From Bryum argenteum (lineage: Eukaryota; Streptophyta; Bryopsida; Bryales; Bryaceae), in assembly GCA_037043015.1 (NCBI GenBank), contig CM073325.1, positions 19,075,001 to 19,139,000 on the forward strand: DNA of 64,000 nt, read 5' to 3'. Made by a program: the position numbers and the translations under genes. This document shows, piece by piece, positions 21,810 through 37,434 of this stretch. The notes below the pieces were generated by a model. The model did not search any database, was not told the DNA's origin, and saw nothing but the letters and a program-made list of their open reading frames with translations. Position 1 is the stretch's first letter. The number at the start of each line of letters is the position of its first letter.

Positions 21810-22480
21810 TATTTGAGGATTGTAGAGTTTTTCCAAACTGTTCCGACAAGTTATTTCATGCTTCAAAATTCTTCATACTTTAGAAGGTATTTACGGTAAA
21901 AACTTGAAAGCACTATTTGGAAAGTGTCCAAAACTCCCCAAACTATGGTATATGGTCATTTATTCTAAAAATATGCTCAGGATCAATTCATACTCAAAAA
22001 CTTTGAAAATTCACCAAAAATTGAGAGTTTACTTTTTTTGAAGTTTTGTTTTAGAGCACGTAGAAGACGTACCAAGGCATGATCTCACCGCTTGAATTCC
22101 CAACCCAATAACTCTTCACATGCCTTATTTATTTTCAAAAACCGGCCTTTGTATTTGAATTTCAACATACCTTCATGTGAAAAATCAAACTTTTCTCTAA
22201 GTTTTATAGGTCCTATGAGGGTAAAAATAATGCAAATGTGTTACTAATTCACTAAGCAACAAGCATTCGAAGAGACTCACTCCAATTTTTTTGGGTGAAA
22301 TTGATTTATTGCCTCACAAAACACCTTGATCCATATTGCAACATGGGTAAACTAACTTTTTTTGCAACTTTGATGGCTATAATCTCACAAACACTAAGGT
22401 AATGGAATCTAATATTTGGTGTACGCATAGATGTACAAATTGGCTACAAGATCCTACGAATACATACTTTAAAACTTGTC
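21810..22480 (-). repeat. Unnamed dispersed AT-rich repeat, copy 4 (inverted)
   Basis: The reverse complement reads through the same ordered motifs as copies 1-3 (GTAGGATCTTGTAGCC, then GTACACCAAATATTAGATTC, then the GAGATCATGCCTTGG block). Copy 4 and copy 3 are the most alike, and both continue with TTCTAAAGTATGAAG further inside. Confidence 0.5.
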
Positions 22481-22559
22481 AGAGATTGCAAATTTGCATG
22501 TTTAGAGGCCACTCTCCTTTCGGGGTTGACACTTGCGGTATAAAAATTTGAGCGTAAAC

Positions 22560-22777
22560 TTGTTGGTGGGAACAGCATTGGACTGAAGAGCTGCGCGCAA
22601 AGAGGCGTTCCCTCCACGCCCGGCACCTCCAAGGCTGGAATGCCGTGGCGCCAGGACCTGCCGTGACTTGCTGTAGTAAAGCGGCGCACGCGCGCGGGTT
22701 GGTCAGCTCCACATGCCCTTCGCCCGCCACGTGACATCCCGTGACGTCGTCCGCCAGGTGACCCAAGCCAAACCACC
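22560..22777 (+). promoter_or_regulatory. CpG-rich candidate promoter of glutathione reductase
   Basis: A sharp rise in GC content just upstream of the gene. It contains a perfect G-box CACGTG (22728-22733) and TGACGTC (22742-22748), both binding sites for plant bZIP/bHLH factors and common in stress-responsive promoters. No TATA box was identified. That these sites regulate the gene is inference. Confidence 0.35.
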
Positions 22778-23098
22778 GTGGTCAGGTCGCTAACGGAGTT
22801 TCACCATCGCATGATTCGCATCATCGCTGCGCCTCACTGTGTCTGCCTCCTTCCGTCCGTCATCGTCGTCGTCACCCCTCATGTTCCTGTTATCGCTTCA
22901 CGTCATCCACTCACTTTCAGTTCGTCCGACGGACCCGCTTCGCTGTGTGATCCTCACTCACGCCTCTACTGCTGCTGCTGCTGCTGCTTCTGCCGCTGCG
23001 GTCGCACTCTTACCTTCGTCAGCATTGTCAGTGTTCTCGCCGGTGCCGCGGGCAGAATTTGATGCCCGCCGATCTTCTCGTTCTGGGTTTCGTTTCTG
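22778..23098 (+). other. Candidate 5' exon of glutathione reductase (UTR or transit-peptide exon)
   Basis: GC-rich transcript-like sequence with a (CTG)n tract at about 22969-22986, ending at a possible donor (CTG|GTAATC at 23098/23099). The frame from ATG 22839 is Ser/Ala/Arg-rich and poor in acidic residues, as in chloroplast transit peptides. If 23098 is joined directly to 24301, however, that frame does not match the main reading frame. The stretch may be 5' UTR, or another exon may intervene. Confidence 0.35.
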
Positions 23099-24302
23099 GT
23101 AATCTTGTGGATTTCGGGCTTGTCTGCATTCTTCTACATTGCGGAATTGCTGGAGACTTCTGGTGTCCACTGCATTTGCCTGGGGGTTCGGGAGGGTTGT
23201 GGGCGAACAGATTGGGTTGGGGCATTGGGCGTTCCTTTTTTGAGGTTGGGTTTGGCCTGGCGCAGAATGCGTTAAATCGTTAGGTCATCGAGGTCATCAG
23301 GATGAATCAAGTGAATTTGACGTGGTGCAGGAACTGATTGAGTCTGGGGCCAGGTTCGGCCGGAAGAAGCCATGTCTATCACGGCTGGAATGAGTAAGTG
23401 CGTTGGAGCAGCTTGTGTTCGTGGTGTTGTGATGACTGAGCTTGCCCTAGGTCGTCATCAATCTGCTCACACCTCGGTCTGCATGAATTTCTACGGTGAG
23501 TAGTCTCCATCAGCTCACGAGAATTGGCATTTTAGAATTGAGGTTTGGTAGTGAAATATCATTGTTTGGCTATGAATTGGTGTGTCTTAATAAGTATACT
23601 ACAGGTTTCCATACTGTGGATTTTCGACTTCCGAGCAAATTTCAAAGTATTTCATTATGTAGGCCACGAAATGTGTCGCTGTAGTCCGATCACTGACTTC
23701 TGTACATCAATATTGGGACCTTTTCTCTAAGGTCGTCCTCCACTAGATCGGCGTAGCCGTCAAATGGTATTTTGTTGGTTTTTGAACAAGAAGTTGTTGT
23801 GAATCTAAGAGGATGCTATCATACAGTGAATGAAGAGGATATGAAAAAACTATTAAGTTTGATATCATCAAGATATCTGCTAATGACACTGGAGCCACCT
23901 TGATGTTGAATCAACATCATTGGCATTACACAACCATCAATCTCGCATTGAGTCAGTGTGAGACTTACGCGAATGCTTTGCCCCTTCACTTCACATTACA
24001 CGCTGGGTCGGTTCAATGGAGGCGCCTCCTGAGATGGTCATGTATCTGTTTGTAGTCGTCCACATGTGTGATGCGGGCAGTGGGACATTCCTGCTGATTA
24101 ACTGAGCATGACTGTTTATGCATGAGTGGTCCGAGCTCATTCTGTATGCAGATTTGCTGGTTTTTGTGATGGCAAATTATTGACCCCCAGGTCAGCCAAT
24201 TTGGAATGGATACTCATTTCTTGAAGTTCCATGAATGGCGAACTGGAACTCTTTTCCTTTGAGTGTTATTCATTCACAATGAAGAGTTGGTTGATTTCAG
24301 GG

Positions 24303-28194
<3,892 letters not shown>

Positions 28195-29587
28195 GAGGTG
28201 CATCGACGCAGCAGTCAACTGCTGCCTGTATCAAAGCTTATTCTATCGGATGTGTGCTAATTTAGCTTAGGATTGATTTGTCTAGTTCTGTTCCCGAGCT
28301 CTGAAAGTATTGTGTGTGACATCCCTGATGAGAAGCAGAAGAGCTCGTGAAGTAGTTGTGTTGAATCCCGCATTTTCTGGTAGACTTATGTAGCTCTGAG
28401 CGCTTTTCCTTCAATGTTGTATCCTTCCCCATGGATGCTACTGCTTTCTAGCATGGCAATTAGAGTACGGAAATTCCTCGTACTTCAGATTTCAGATACG
28501 TACTTATCTGGTACTTGCAGATACCTGTAAACAGAAGTCTAAAAACTGGAGGACAGTGTTAAAGATTGAAGGCTTTCATGCATTTCATTTTCTGCACTCA
28601 GAATCCATAAGTATGAGATGATTAAATGGAAATGAAAAGACCCATTTGTACATGGAAGGTTCCTGACACAAGTACGGGATATTCTGTGCCTCAGTAAGTG
28701 CCTTGCCTTTTGTCTTCAAATGGCAAAAATGTTGAATTGTGGAATGTATTAAGAGAGCCTCTTTTTTGTGTTATTGAGTTGGGAGTTACAAAAATGTAAT
28801 TTTGCTGAATACTCAATCATTTGAGGGAATGGGTCTTTTGCCTTCTACTATGGCACATACTTACTCAACATTATGTAGGTTGGTCGGTCCCATGACTTTA
28901 CTGGTGAAACACCTAAATAAATTTGGAGCTTTTGGGTTTGCCAAATTTACTGCACTTTCGGTTCTCCGATTACAATTGCATTTGTATCTTCTAAAGCGGA
29001 ACGTCTGAAACTCTTGTCATTTTTATTAAAAAAATCGCTGGGACGTCCTGAGTAGCAATGTTGAAGGAGTAACAAATACCATATTTTTCTACCAAGACCA
29101 ATTCCATTTCTAAATTTCATGCTTTAGGAGTTTTTCACTTTCGAAAGCTCAAAACCATGAGTACGTTTTCAATTGATGGTGGGCATCTCTCCATAGCTAT
29201 TAAGGTCTTAAGTCTGTAGGAGAAAACATTAAGCTGCTACAATCTGCGAGATGGGGTTATTTTGAAGAGATACATGTCGTGCTTTCACCGACGCCTTCAG
29301 GAGTGTGAGGTTTCTGCTCTAGACCAATTTCCAACCTGTAGTGCGATTTCAAACATTGGTCTCCTTGTAATAAATCAGCTCGACCAGACGGTGTCAGGGC
29401 TTTCTGGCGGGAAGTGGACGATAACGCGACGGAGAGAGCGATCAGTACGCCTTAAAATCAGGTTTCAACGCCAGCCAGGTTCATTTCATGGTTGAAATAC
29501 CCAATTGGTATAATTTATTTCTGCAGTTCAGTTACTCTTGAAGGTCCAAATGTGCACGAGTACCACTTATGTGCTACCTTGGCCTTC
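28195..29587. other. 3' flank between two convergent genes
   Basis: Holds the glutathione reductase 3' UTR (probably several hundred bases) and the receptor 3' UTR. The frames at 28802-29008 and 29262-29495 have no recognisable domain. Confidence 0.5.
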
Positions 29588-32500
29588 CTAGTGCCCAGTG
29601 GCTCGAAAACTATCCGCGCCCCGGAAGCTATCCGATCCTCGAAAACTGCTACCTCCCACGAAGTCCATGATTCTGCGCATTGACTCCGACCGAGTGGCCG
29701 GATGATTCCTTTTCCGTCGCCGCCAGTACACGGCGCCCGCAATTAATGCGAACAGCGCCACAGCACCAACGAGGGTCCCAGCAATAACCCAAGCTTTGGT
29801 TTTGCTCGACATTCCATTTGGGTTGGGTCCCATATATGCCTGCAGGTCCAGTTACACGACAGTCAGCATGAGAACGTCTGAAAGAAAGCAATTTGACGGC
29901 CCGACAACAGCCCCTTCGTATGGTCCGGGGCAACTCCGCTAATCTCCTGGTGTACATCCACCTAAATAACATTTCACATACATCTATAACTTTGGAAGCT
30001 CCGATTCAAGCAGATCATACCGTATTTGGCGCGTACTCGCTCCCAGGTGGTTTAAGTAATTGTAAATTAAGTAAAGTGCCATTCTTTATCTCACCCTTGA
30101 CCTGCACACGAATGGTCCATCTTCAGAAACTGATCTGCAAATACTTAGTGTGCCATGCTCATGGAGTGAGTCTGAAAAGACGATTAGGCCAGGTAGAGAA
30201 GCAAAAGCAGGTTGGTGAATATCCTGTTCATACTGGCAGACCAAGACATTCTAACACTAACAGTTCACGATGCAGCTTTGATTATCTGAACGAGCTACTT
30301 CCAAAGAAAGAACGATGTCGAGCTGATGGGAAGGGACGGGAGGGATGGAAAGCAGGGAGGAGCACACAATCTTCCAAGAGATAGAAGTTTGCGTCAAGAG
30401 CAATAGGGAAATTGAGCCACTACAACAGCGACAAAGTGTGTATTGAGACGCACTTCCCAATAAGCAGGCGTCAAGGAGACAAGATCATAAGCAGGAACCT
30501 CCGCTGCCACGCTTCGACCTCCCGTGGAAGGATCAAATGAGACTTGGCCGGTACAGCCTTCAAAGTTTACGGCTCCAGGTCCAGAACCATTTAGTGCCTC
30601 GATAACATGCTCTTTCGTGACAGTCAAATTTGCCTTGATGAGCTTATCGACGATGAAGAAGTACGTTTGCACAGCATCAATCAGATGAGGTACGTAAGAT
30701 CGCGTCCTATTTTTCCCTTCCGAAGGAAAGCCTGGATATTGTTTTTCTTTCCAGTAAGAGTAGAATTTCTCACAAGAAGGGTTGTTGAGTATGGTGCCAC
30801 CTGAAATCAGGTCATGATTTGTTGGCCATGTCAGTTCTTATAACGCCGTTCAATTTCTTCCCTGACATGTGGTAAGTTCCTACTCTAGTTTGAGGGGCCT
30901 AAAACAAGAACGAGCAGACGGACGGACATTCCATGACAGGGCCTTCCACTAGGCTGAATCTTCAGGATGAATGCATATCAAACACTTGGCCTCTACTTGT
31001 GCTTGTCACATTCAATGTCAGTCTTACAATATCATAGCTTGTCAGTATGAGTGCCGGACTTGGAGAAACGACTTGGCGAAATTCAAATCCTCAGCTTTAT
31101 GGGATTCAGATTCTTTCAGCTATCAATAGGAAGTGTGCAACACTTACCATGAGGAGAAACTCCAATTTCTCCTTGCAAGGAGTTCACCAAATTAGGATCT
31201 GCAACAAAAAAACAACTCGGAACTTAGAAGAGTGCAGCGGCATCCTCGGAAATACTTCAGTGTCTGAGCTTTTACCACAGCTTTCCAATTTACTCATATA
31301 TAAGGAGAAATGAGCCACACCTGTTATGTTCGTGTCTGCAGGATCAAAAGCAGTTACTCCATCTGTTCCGAAGTACCAAAATGGCCATCTGATTCTGTCC
31401 TGTACATGAAGGATACTGCTATTCAAACCTCTGATCAATCACAAGGACAACATACTGACCGCATGTATTAAGATCAGCACATCAGAAAGAGCTGCAGGCA
31501 TCACGTTCACGCACACGCTGTCCGCAAGCGGCCTGTGGTCGATTTCGCTATATGGAAGACAGAATTCATACCAATTTATAAGCAGCTCTCCATATGTCGT
31601 TGGCCTGAATTGGTTGCACAGCCATGATTACAAACTCGTCCTTCCCAACTCTATCGAGAGCATACGCAAGCTCAGTACTGTTGATAGTCGAATTGTCTCC
31701 CAAGTGAAGAAGGTAAGTAATAACAGTTGCCGAGGAACCCACTGCCTGCAAGTAGTGAACGACGGTCACAGTTTTATGAAAGATGTACTCTGGCAGAATC
31801 TAGAACTCATCATAAATTAAGGCATACAAGATTGACTACTTCAGCCACAACAAAATAAAACTAGCCACACACCATGCTTCTCTCTACCAATCCGAACAAA
31901 GAGGGTCTAAAGTCATCAACATATGGGTGCATGAACATGAGATAGTATGTAGAGTAGTACTAACGTCAACTATGTTTGAGCCCAGGTTCATGCTGTAGTA
32001 TTGCTGAGTTGTCAACACGGTGATACGCTTGATTTTCAATTGTGCCACCTGAGTTAAAAATCATGTTAAAATAAAACATTTGTGATTACAAGCGACGTAT
32101 AAAAACTCCTCGTTTAATAGGAAAATCGTGATTGCAAACCACGAATGATAACTCCCGTATATTTAATGAATCATAATTGATGGTGGCCTCAAGCTAGGGT
32201 TACTAAATACGGCGACTTACTCAAGTATGTCACATGCCTGATCACCTGTGATCTGAGCATTGACAACCTAATACAGGGCCAAAAGCAGATATCCAATACT
32301 ACGTTCATCATAGTCGTACAACTGAATTAGTGTTGCGCAAAACACTTACACTGGATGCAATGGCTGCAGCCTGATACCTGTCGCTGAAGCTGCAAAGAGG
32401 AATGTCGAGGGGGTTCATTAATACCGCCAAGCAATTAAAATCAGCATATTTCGCTACATAGAGTAATGTCCTTATCCGAATGTGTGAGACACTAACTAAT

Positions 32501-33326
32501 ATAGAAGTCAGTATGTAGGCAAGCAGTGTGATGGTAGGATGCTCGAGTGCTCGGAACTAACAAACTCTTTAGCTGCATGCCTAGTCTGTACACCACAGAC
32601 GAAACATCAAGAGGCACCCTCACTGTGTTAGAAATCCAAGGTTTATGGGTAATCAAAACGAAAAACTTACACTGTGCGGAAAAATATCGGAAAATTCACT
32701 CGATTCGACAGGCTCTCGGAAGTGGCAGCGAAGGAAACAAGAGGATAGTTATGTTCAACAAAAACCCGACCAGCTGACATAGCTGCATCGGAGCAAGCGG
32801 GGCCTACTCCACCTATTAGTGTTAGACCTGTTGCCTGACTTGATGCCGGCCGAAGAAGGGTCTCCGCAGCCTGCTGTCCCTGCTGCCAGTCGCATTCTGT
32901 GTTTTGCGGGGTCTGAATGAGCTGATAAGATCCGTTGCGTTCGGAGTTCATTACCTCTAAGGCTACTCTGAAAGCGTTCTTCCTGAATAAGAAGACCACC
33001 CGGATAACACCAGCTCTTAGTCAAACTTGGAAAACAGAACGAGAGTGGACACTAGATGAGAGCCATCACTTTATAAGTACCCTCTAACACAATCGAAGGT
33101 ACAACGTTGCCACATGCAATGGAACTAGGCTAAGTCAAGATTCATAGTTCTTGTGTAGGCATGCAACGTACCATTCAATGGATAGGCTGGTAGGAATGAC
33201 TGAATCTTCTGAAGGCGCCAGAAAGCCTAAGCTGTAAGAAGCTTCTTGAGCTTTTCCAACCTTTAAACACAGGCATACGACTGCTACAAGCAGAGAAATC
33301 ACACAGTGGTAACTTTTCCTTTCCAT
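29588..33326 (-). CDS. Orphan single-pass receptor with ANF/PBP-I ligand-binding ectodomain, 9 exons, 497 residues
   Basis: Exons (minus strand, 5' to 3'): 33326-33172, 32982-32671, 32389-32350, 32048-31965, 31745-31572, 31399-31321, 31198-31148, 30800-30454 and 29839-29588. All have GT/AG borders and the phases sum to 1,494 nt. Predicted parts: signal peptide (MERKSYHCVISLLVAVVCLC...); ectodomain with the class-C/ANF hallmarks LIGGVGPACSDAAM, YPLVSFAATSESLS, FFRTVFSDRYQAAAIA, PFWYFGTDGV and YVPHLIDAVQTYFF; one membrane helix (about 430-453, AWVIAGTLVGAVALFALIAG); and a 44-residue tail starting RRRKRN with SFRG(S/A)D repeats. At least six N-X-S/T sequons fit an extracellular domain. No ion-channel segment, 7TM bundle, kinase or cyclase follows, unlike glutamate-receptor-like channels, GABA-B receptors or natriuretic-peptide cyclases. 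The layout is closest to a clearance-type receptor or co-receptor. Ligand and partner are unknown. An upstream in-frame Met (33404) exists; 33326 is chosen because a signal peptide follows it. Confidence 0.8.
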
Positions 33327-35297
33327 GATATGACGCAGAGCTTGCAAAAACCTCCCTGTTTCAACGTCTTGAGAGATTCGAATTGGATCTTCTTCGAGGT
33401 TCACAGGAGATACGACACCGATTCTTGAAAGGGGGTTACAGAAGAGGGTGAGGCAGCATTCGAGTTGTTCTGCTCATTAGAGTGAAGAGCTGCTCTCTAT
33501 CTACATAATGTATGTGGGTCCTTCAACTTAGCTCTCCATCATCGAAAAATAACTCACTGCATAAATCCAAAAATGTAGCCAGAGCAATTAAGACCTAATG
33601 GAGGGCACTGTGAGAACGTGAAATACTAGAGATGGGAAACAAGCTCGCGAATGAGTGAGAAAATTGAATTTACGACGTACTCAGATATGCAGCTGAATTG
33701 GAGTGATTACAATTCTTCCACATAGATGCTCTGAGGAAAGCCAACGGGCTGGACGATCAGAGTGCCGTTGATGCAGAACAACAAGACAACAATCGAAGGA
33801 GATAGCAACCTGTTCACATCAGCCAGCTCTAACTTCGACAATCACAGTGCCTCCGATGCCATAGCGAGACACCGCATCACATAGTTGGTAAGATTCACTT
33901 CGAGTAACAACTCAAACAGTGGCGACTTCGAGAAAAGAGCGAAGCCTACTACTGCTGGTTCCTGGACTGGTGAGCTGAGGGGGACTTGAAAAGACGAAGA
34001 AGAGTGGATGCAGCTAGCTAGAGAAGAGCCAAAGTGAGGCAGACAAGTGCGTCAAGTGAGGAGAAGCAAACATTGGTAGGAGAAGCGATACGCTCTGGAG
34101 TAAGAACCCATCACAACGAGCAAAACTGATTGGACCGGTACAAAGACTTAGTCAGCTGTGGAAGGAGGAGATCGCAAGGACGTAAAATGCAGACGAATGA
34201 AGAGACATTGGAACCCTTGCGAGGCATTATCATGGAGACAGCAAGGGTGATAGGGGCAATGAAGAGGAGGCGATGCAAGGGCAAAGCTGAGGCAGTGGTA
34301 GAATCAATCAAGTTACATAATGGCAGGCAGGCAATCAATCAGTACGGCAACCTTGGTTGGCGATATGCCAACTGACTCCACTGAGTCTGACGGAGTGGTG
34401 GCCCTAAATCCTGAAACACAATGCTGACCCGACTCTTGGTCTTAATGGCCACTGCCGGCAGCCTTGGTGAGTTGGCAAGCCCACAGCTCACCCCTGCAAG
34501 CCCCTTTCTCCCTCTTAGACCTCTGCCTTACGCCTACCCTCCAATTTTTCGACTTCGTGCATGTTTGCTCATGTGTATATCTGAACCTGTTAGAAATGGC
34601 GATTGTGTACCGTCCCTGATGGTTAATTTCAGAAATTTGGGTTTTGACAAACCTATCTTTTCCAAATGATTCCGAGTGCTTTTGCATGTAAGTTCCAAAG
34701 GATAGGAAAGTGATTTAAAAATAAAGTTTTGTTGAAGTGGCTTATCACATGTGGTACCTTTAGAGCATCCGTCACGTATGAGAGACAAAGTGTGTGGTTT
34801 TGAGCCCATGTTTAAAGCGTAGCTCCAATGATGAACGCACTCGTATCCCGCCACATTCTCGCATAATCACAAGAGCCTTCCTCAAAAGCTCTTCCAAATT
34901 CCGCCACAATGCCACTTCATCTTCTACTTTATCCCGCACCGCTATAGCAAGGGTTTTGAGTTCTTTTTTCTATCGCAATAGAAGCTTGGCGAGTGCAACT
35001 CGTAGTCTCGAGAAAACAATTAGTAAAGGATGATGATGACGACGAGGTTTTACACAACCTTGTAGCAAGCCGATTTCATGTTGGTCATGATGTTTTGCCC
35101 ATAATGCTTCACTGCAAAGAACACAATAGATTGATACCAAAATTACCATGTAACGATGATAGAGAGAGACAGAAAATCACAATCAAATTTTTGCACACTA
35201 ATTTGCGGACCCTCTTATTTTTGGCTCTGGTGTTTTTGGACAACAATTTACAATGCAACGTTCATTATTCTTTAGAGTCATTGACAAGATTTGTACA
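33327..35297. other. Receptor 5' flank and intergenic DNA
   Basis: Contains the receptor 5' UTR/promoter side (33327 onward). The frames at 34130-34375, 34421-34669 and 34993-35313 (plus) have no recognisable domain. No TATA box or other regulatory motif could be assigned with confidence. Confidence 0.45.
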
Positions 35298-36437
35298 TAT
35301 TGAAGCTCAATAGAGACACATAGAGATTACAAATCAATCAAAACATACAAGTAAGTAGAGCAATGAAAGCTTGATTGAAATACATATTTTCAAGCCCTTG
35401 TTTATATATCTTTACGTAGAGAAATAGTGCAACAATCAATATAGGATAACCAAGGGACCTGATCCCCTCTCCACGCTCTTAGCATCAACCCTCTATACAG
35501 TCCCTAAAAGATTATCGACCAGCCCTCTATACATACTCTAGAAGACTAAAACCAACCATTTTTACTCACTATAATCTTCTCAAATAACTACTAGTTGCTC
35601 TTATAAACTAGGAGCAATCTAATCTTTTTCCACTCCCACTTTCCAAGTAGATACCACCTCGTAATTCCATCGCCTCTGTGAGCTTCTTGTGCCACACCGT
35701 AGCAAGCCCTTTGATTAAACAAATCACCCACCATGTCGTACGTTGCAGGTAACCACAAGTTCACCTCTCAATCCTCCAACTTCTTACGAATGAAGCAATG
35801 TTGTATTGAAGCTCAATAAAGAGAAAAAAAGAATACAAAGCAATCAAAGCTTACAAGTAGTAGAGCTATAAATTCTCAAATAAGATGCATACTGATTCCA
35901 AAGCCTTGCTTAAATATCTTTGGTAACGCACCAAGTGCTACAAACCGTATGGGATGAACAAGAAAACCAACCCTCTCTTCCCTCTCTAAATCTCTTAGGA
36001 CCAGCCCCTATTATTTAGTCTAAAAATTTCTAATTGCGCTTATTGACTATGAGCAAGCTAATACTCAACACTCTCACTTTGCGAGTAGTTACTACCTAGC
36101 AATCCCATCGCTATTATAAGCTACTCATGCCTCACCTTACCAAGCGCTTTGGTCAACACATCAGCCACCATGTCCTCTCTTGGAAAATAGCAGAAGCTCA
36201 CGTCATAATACTCTAATTTCTCACGGGTGAAGTCGTATTGCACATCTATGTGCTTTCTTCGAGATTTGGTGTTTGGGATCCTTCGCAAGGGCAATGCAAC
36301 CTTGGTTGTCTCACATGATCATTATAGCTCTCCTTTGCACAACCCCTACATCCTCCAATAGTGACCTAAGTCACAATGCCACTTAGAACGATTCGCTAGT
36401 TGCAATGTACTCCGCCTTCGTAGTACTCATTACTATC
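35298..36437 (-). mobile_element. Old nested Copia remnants (two family-2-like LTRs plus RNase H ends)
   Basis: Two degenerate LTRs related to family 2 lie at 35298-35632 and 35804-36070. Each is followed on its right by sequence corresponding to the RNase H end of pol (about 35633-35803 and 36071-36437). The second LTR interrupts the RNase H region belonging to the first, so one element was inserted into another. Both are much more diverged than the elements beyond 40 kb, hence older. Heavily broken. Confidence 0.75.
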
Positions 36438-36590
36438 CTAGGTTCCACTTGCATTTTGGCGAGACCACATTGCAAGGCATTGCTACAAGAACAAGAAGGA
36501 GGAAGAGAGAGCAAATATAGTATGGAACAATGACAATGAGGAGGAATTTGCATTTTTGAGCGTCGTTGTTGAAACTTGGAAGGATAAAAA
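36438..36590 (+). mobile_element. Copia gag fragment (zinc-knuckle region), opposite orientation
   Basis: At about 36438 homology switches from minus-strand RNase H to plus-strand gag (TTTTGGCGAGACCACATTGC ... ACAAGAAGGAGG ... TGACAATGAGGAGGAATTTG), matching the knuckle region at about 39505-39610 and 62610-62740. Its right edge is the start of a CACTA-like element. Fossil fragment. Confidence 0.65.
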
Positions 36591-37400
36591 CACAAGAGGA
36601 AAACAATGACCCCATTGACAGTTTTTAACGTTGTTTTTAACATGGTTTAATAGAGACAGAATTGTTGACGCAAATAAATAAAAAATGTTACGGACGTCTT
36701 TTGAGTTTACCATGTCCTCTTAAAAAATGTTAACAGGGACACATGATTTAACATGCTATGTTAAAAGACGTCATTCCAGTCGGGGGAAGTTACCTAGGGT
36801 CAGTAACTTGCCAATTAAATTCCTTTCCAAGTCAGCTTTTCCCGCGTTTGTACATTCCTTGTGGGACAAGTTTTCATCCTTGTGATGGATAAAATTTGAT
36901 CTCATGTGGCATTGGAAATCTGACGTGGCATTTGAATTTCGATGGGTGAGATCGCGACATGTGGCCACATCCTAAAATGTGCGTCCGTGTCTGGAGTTTG
37001 TGTAAAAAGAAACAGAAGATAGTGTCCACGTTGACGCTAATTAACACTTGTATCCTATGTTTTAACCCGATTTTTGGAACGTCCTTAGATGTCGGATGAC
37101 GTTGGGCGCGTCTGTAGTGAACGTAGATACTTTGGACGTTGTGTCAAAAATGACACAATGTTTTATTTATTTTTACGTTGTTTGACACATGTATTACAAA
37201 TTTTAACGTGTTTACGTAAACGCATCTAAACCTAGGGTGACACGCGCTGCGCCGCCCTGATGCTAAATTCCGGGCAAGCTTTTTTCACCGGCCCCCGTAA
37301 GCGCTGCTCCAGAGTCTTGTTCCGCACGCCTTAAGTCCCTGGCGGGCCACCAAATGAAATAGCCAACGGCCTGCTTCTAGTGAGGAGTCTTCCTCTAGTG
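36591..37400. mobile_element. Second CACTA-like element, related to 17261-19884
   Basis: It begins CACAAGAGGAAAACA, close to the first element's terminus. Its first 600 bp match the right part of that element in reverse complement, including the block around AAGGATGAAAACTTG and the many CGTC/GACG motifs. A possible far terminus is TTCCTCTAGTG ending at 37400, which inverted reads CACTAGAGGAA. I find no matching 3-bp target duplication, so the right boundary is tentative. Non-autonomous and older than the first copy. Confidence 0.6.
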
Positions 37401-37434
37401 GGCACTGAAGCTCGTGGTCGTCTTTCAAGCAAGT

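Noticed and set aside
28802-29008. 68-codon plus-strand frame downstream of glutathione reductase
   Set aside because: No domain, no splice context and AT-rich composition typical of 3' flank.
29588-33326. Calling the minus-strand gene a glutamate-receptor-like ion channel
   Set aside because: No ligand-gated pore segments follow the ectodomain; a single helix and a short tail end at a stop codon in the last exon.
34130-34375. 81-codon plus-strand frame upstream of the receptor gene
   Set aside because: Lys/Arg-rich with no recognisable motif, and overlapped by an equally long frame on the other strand.
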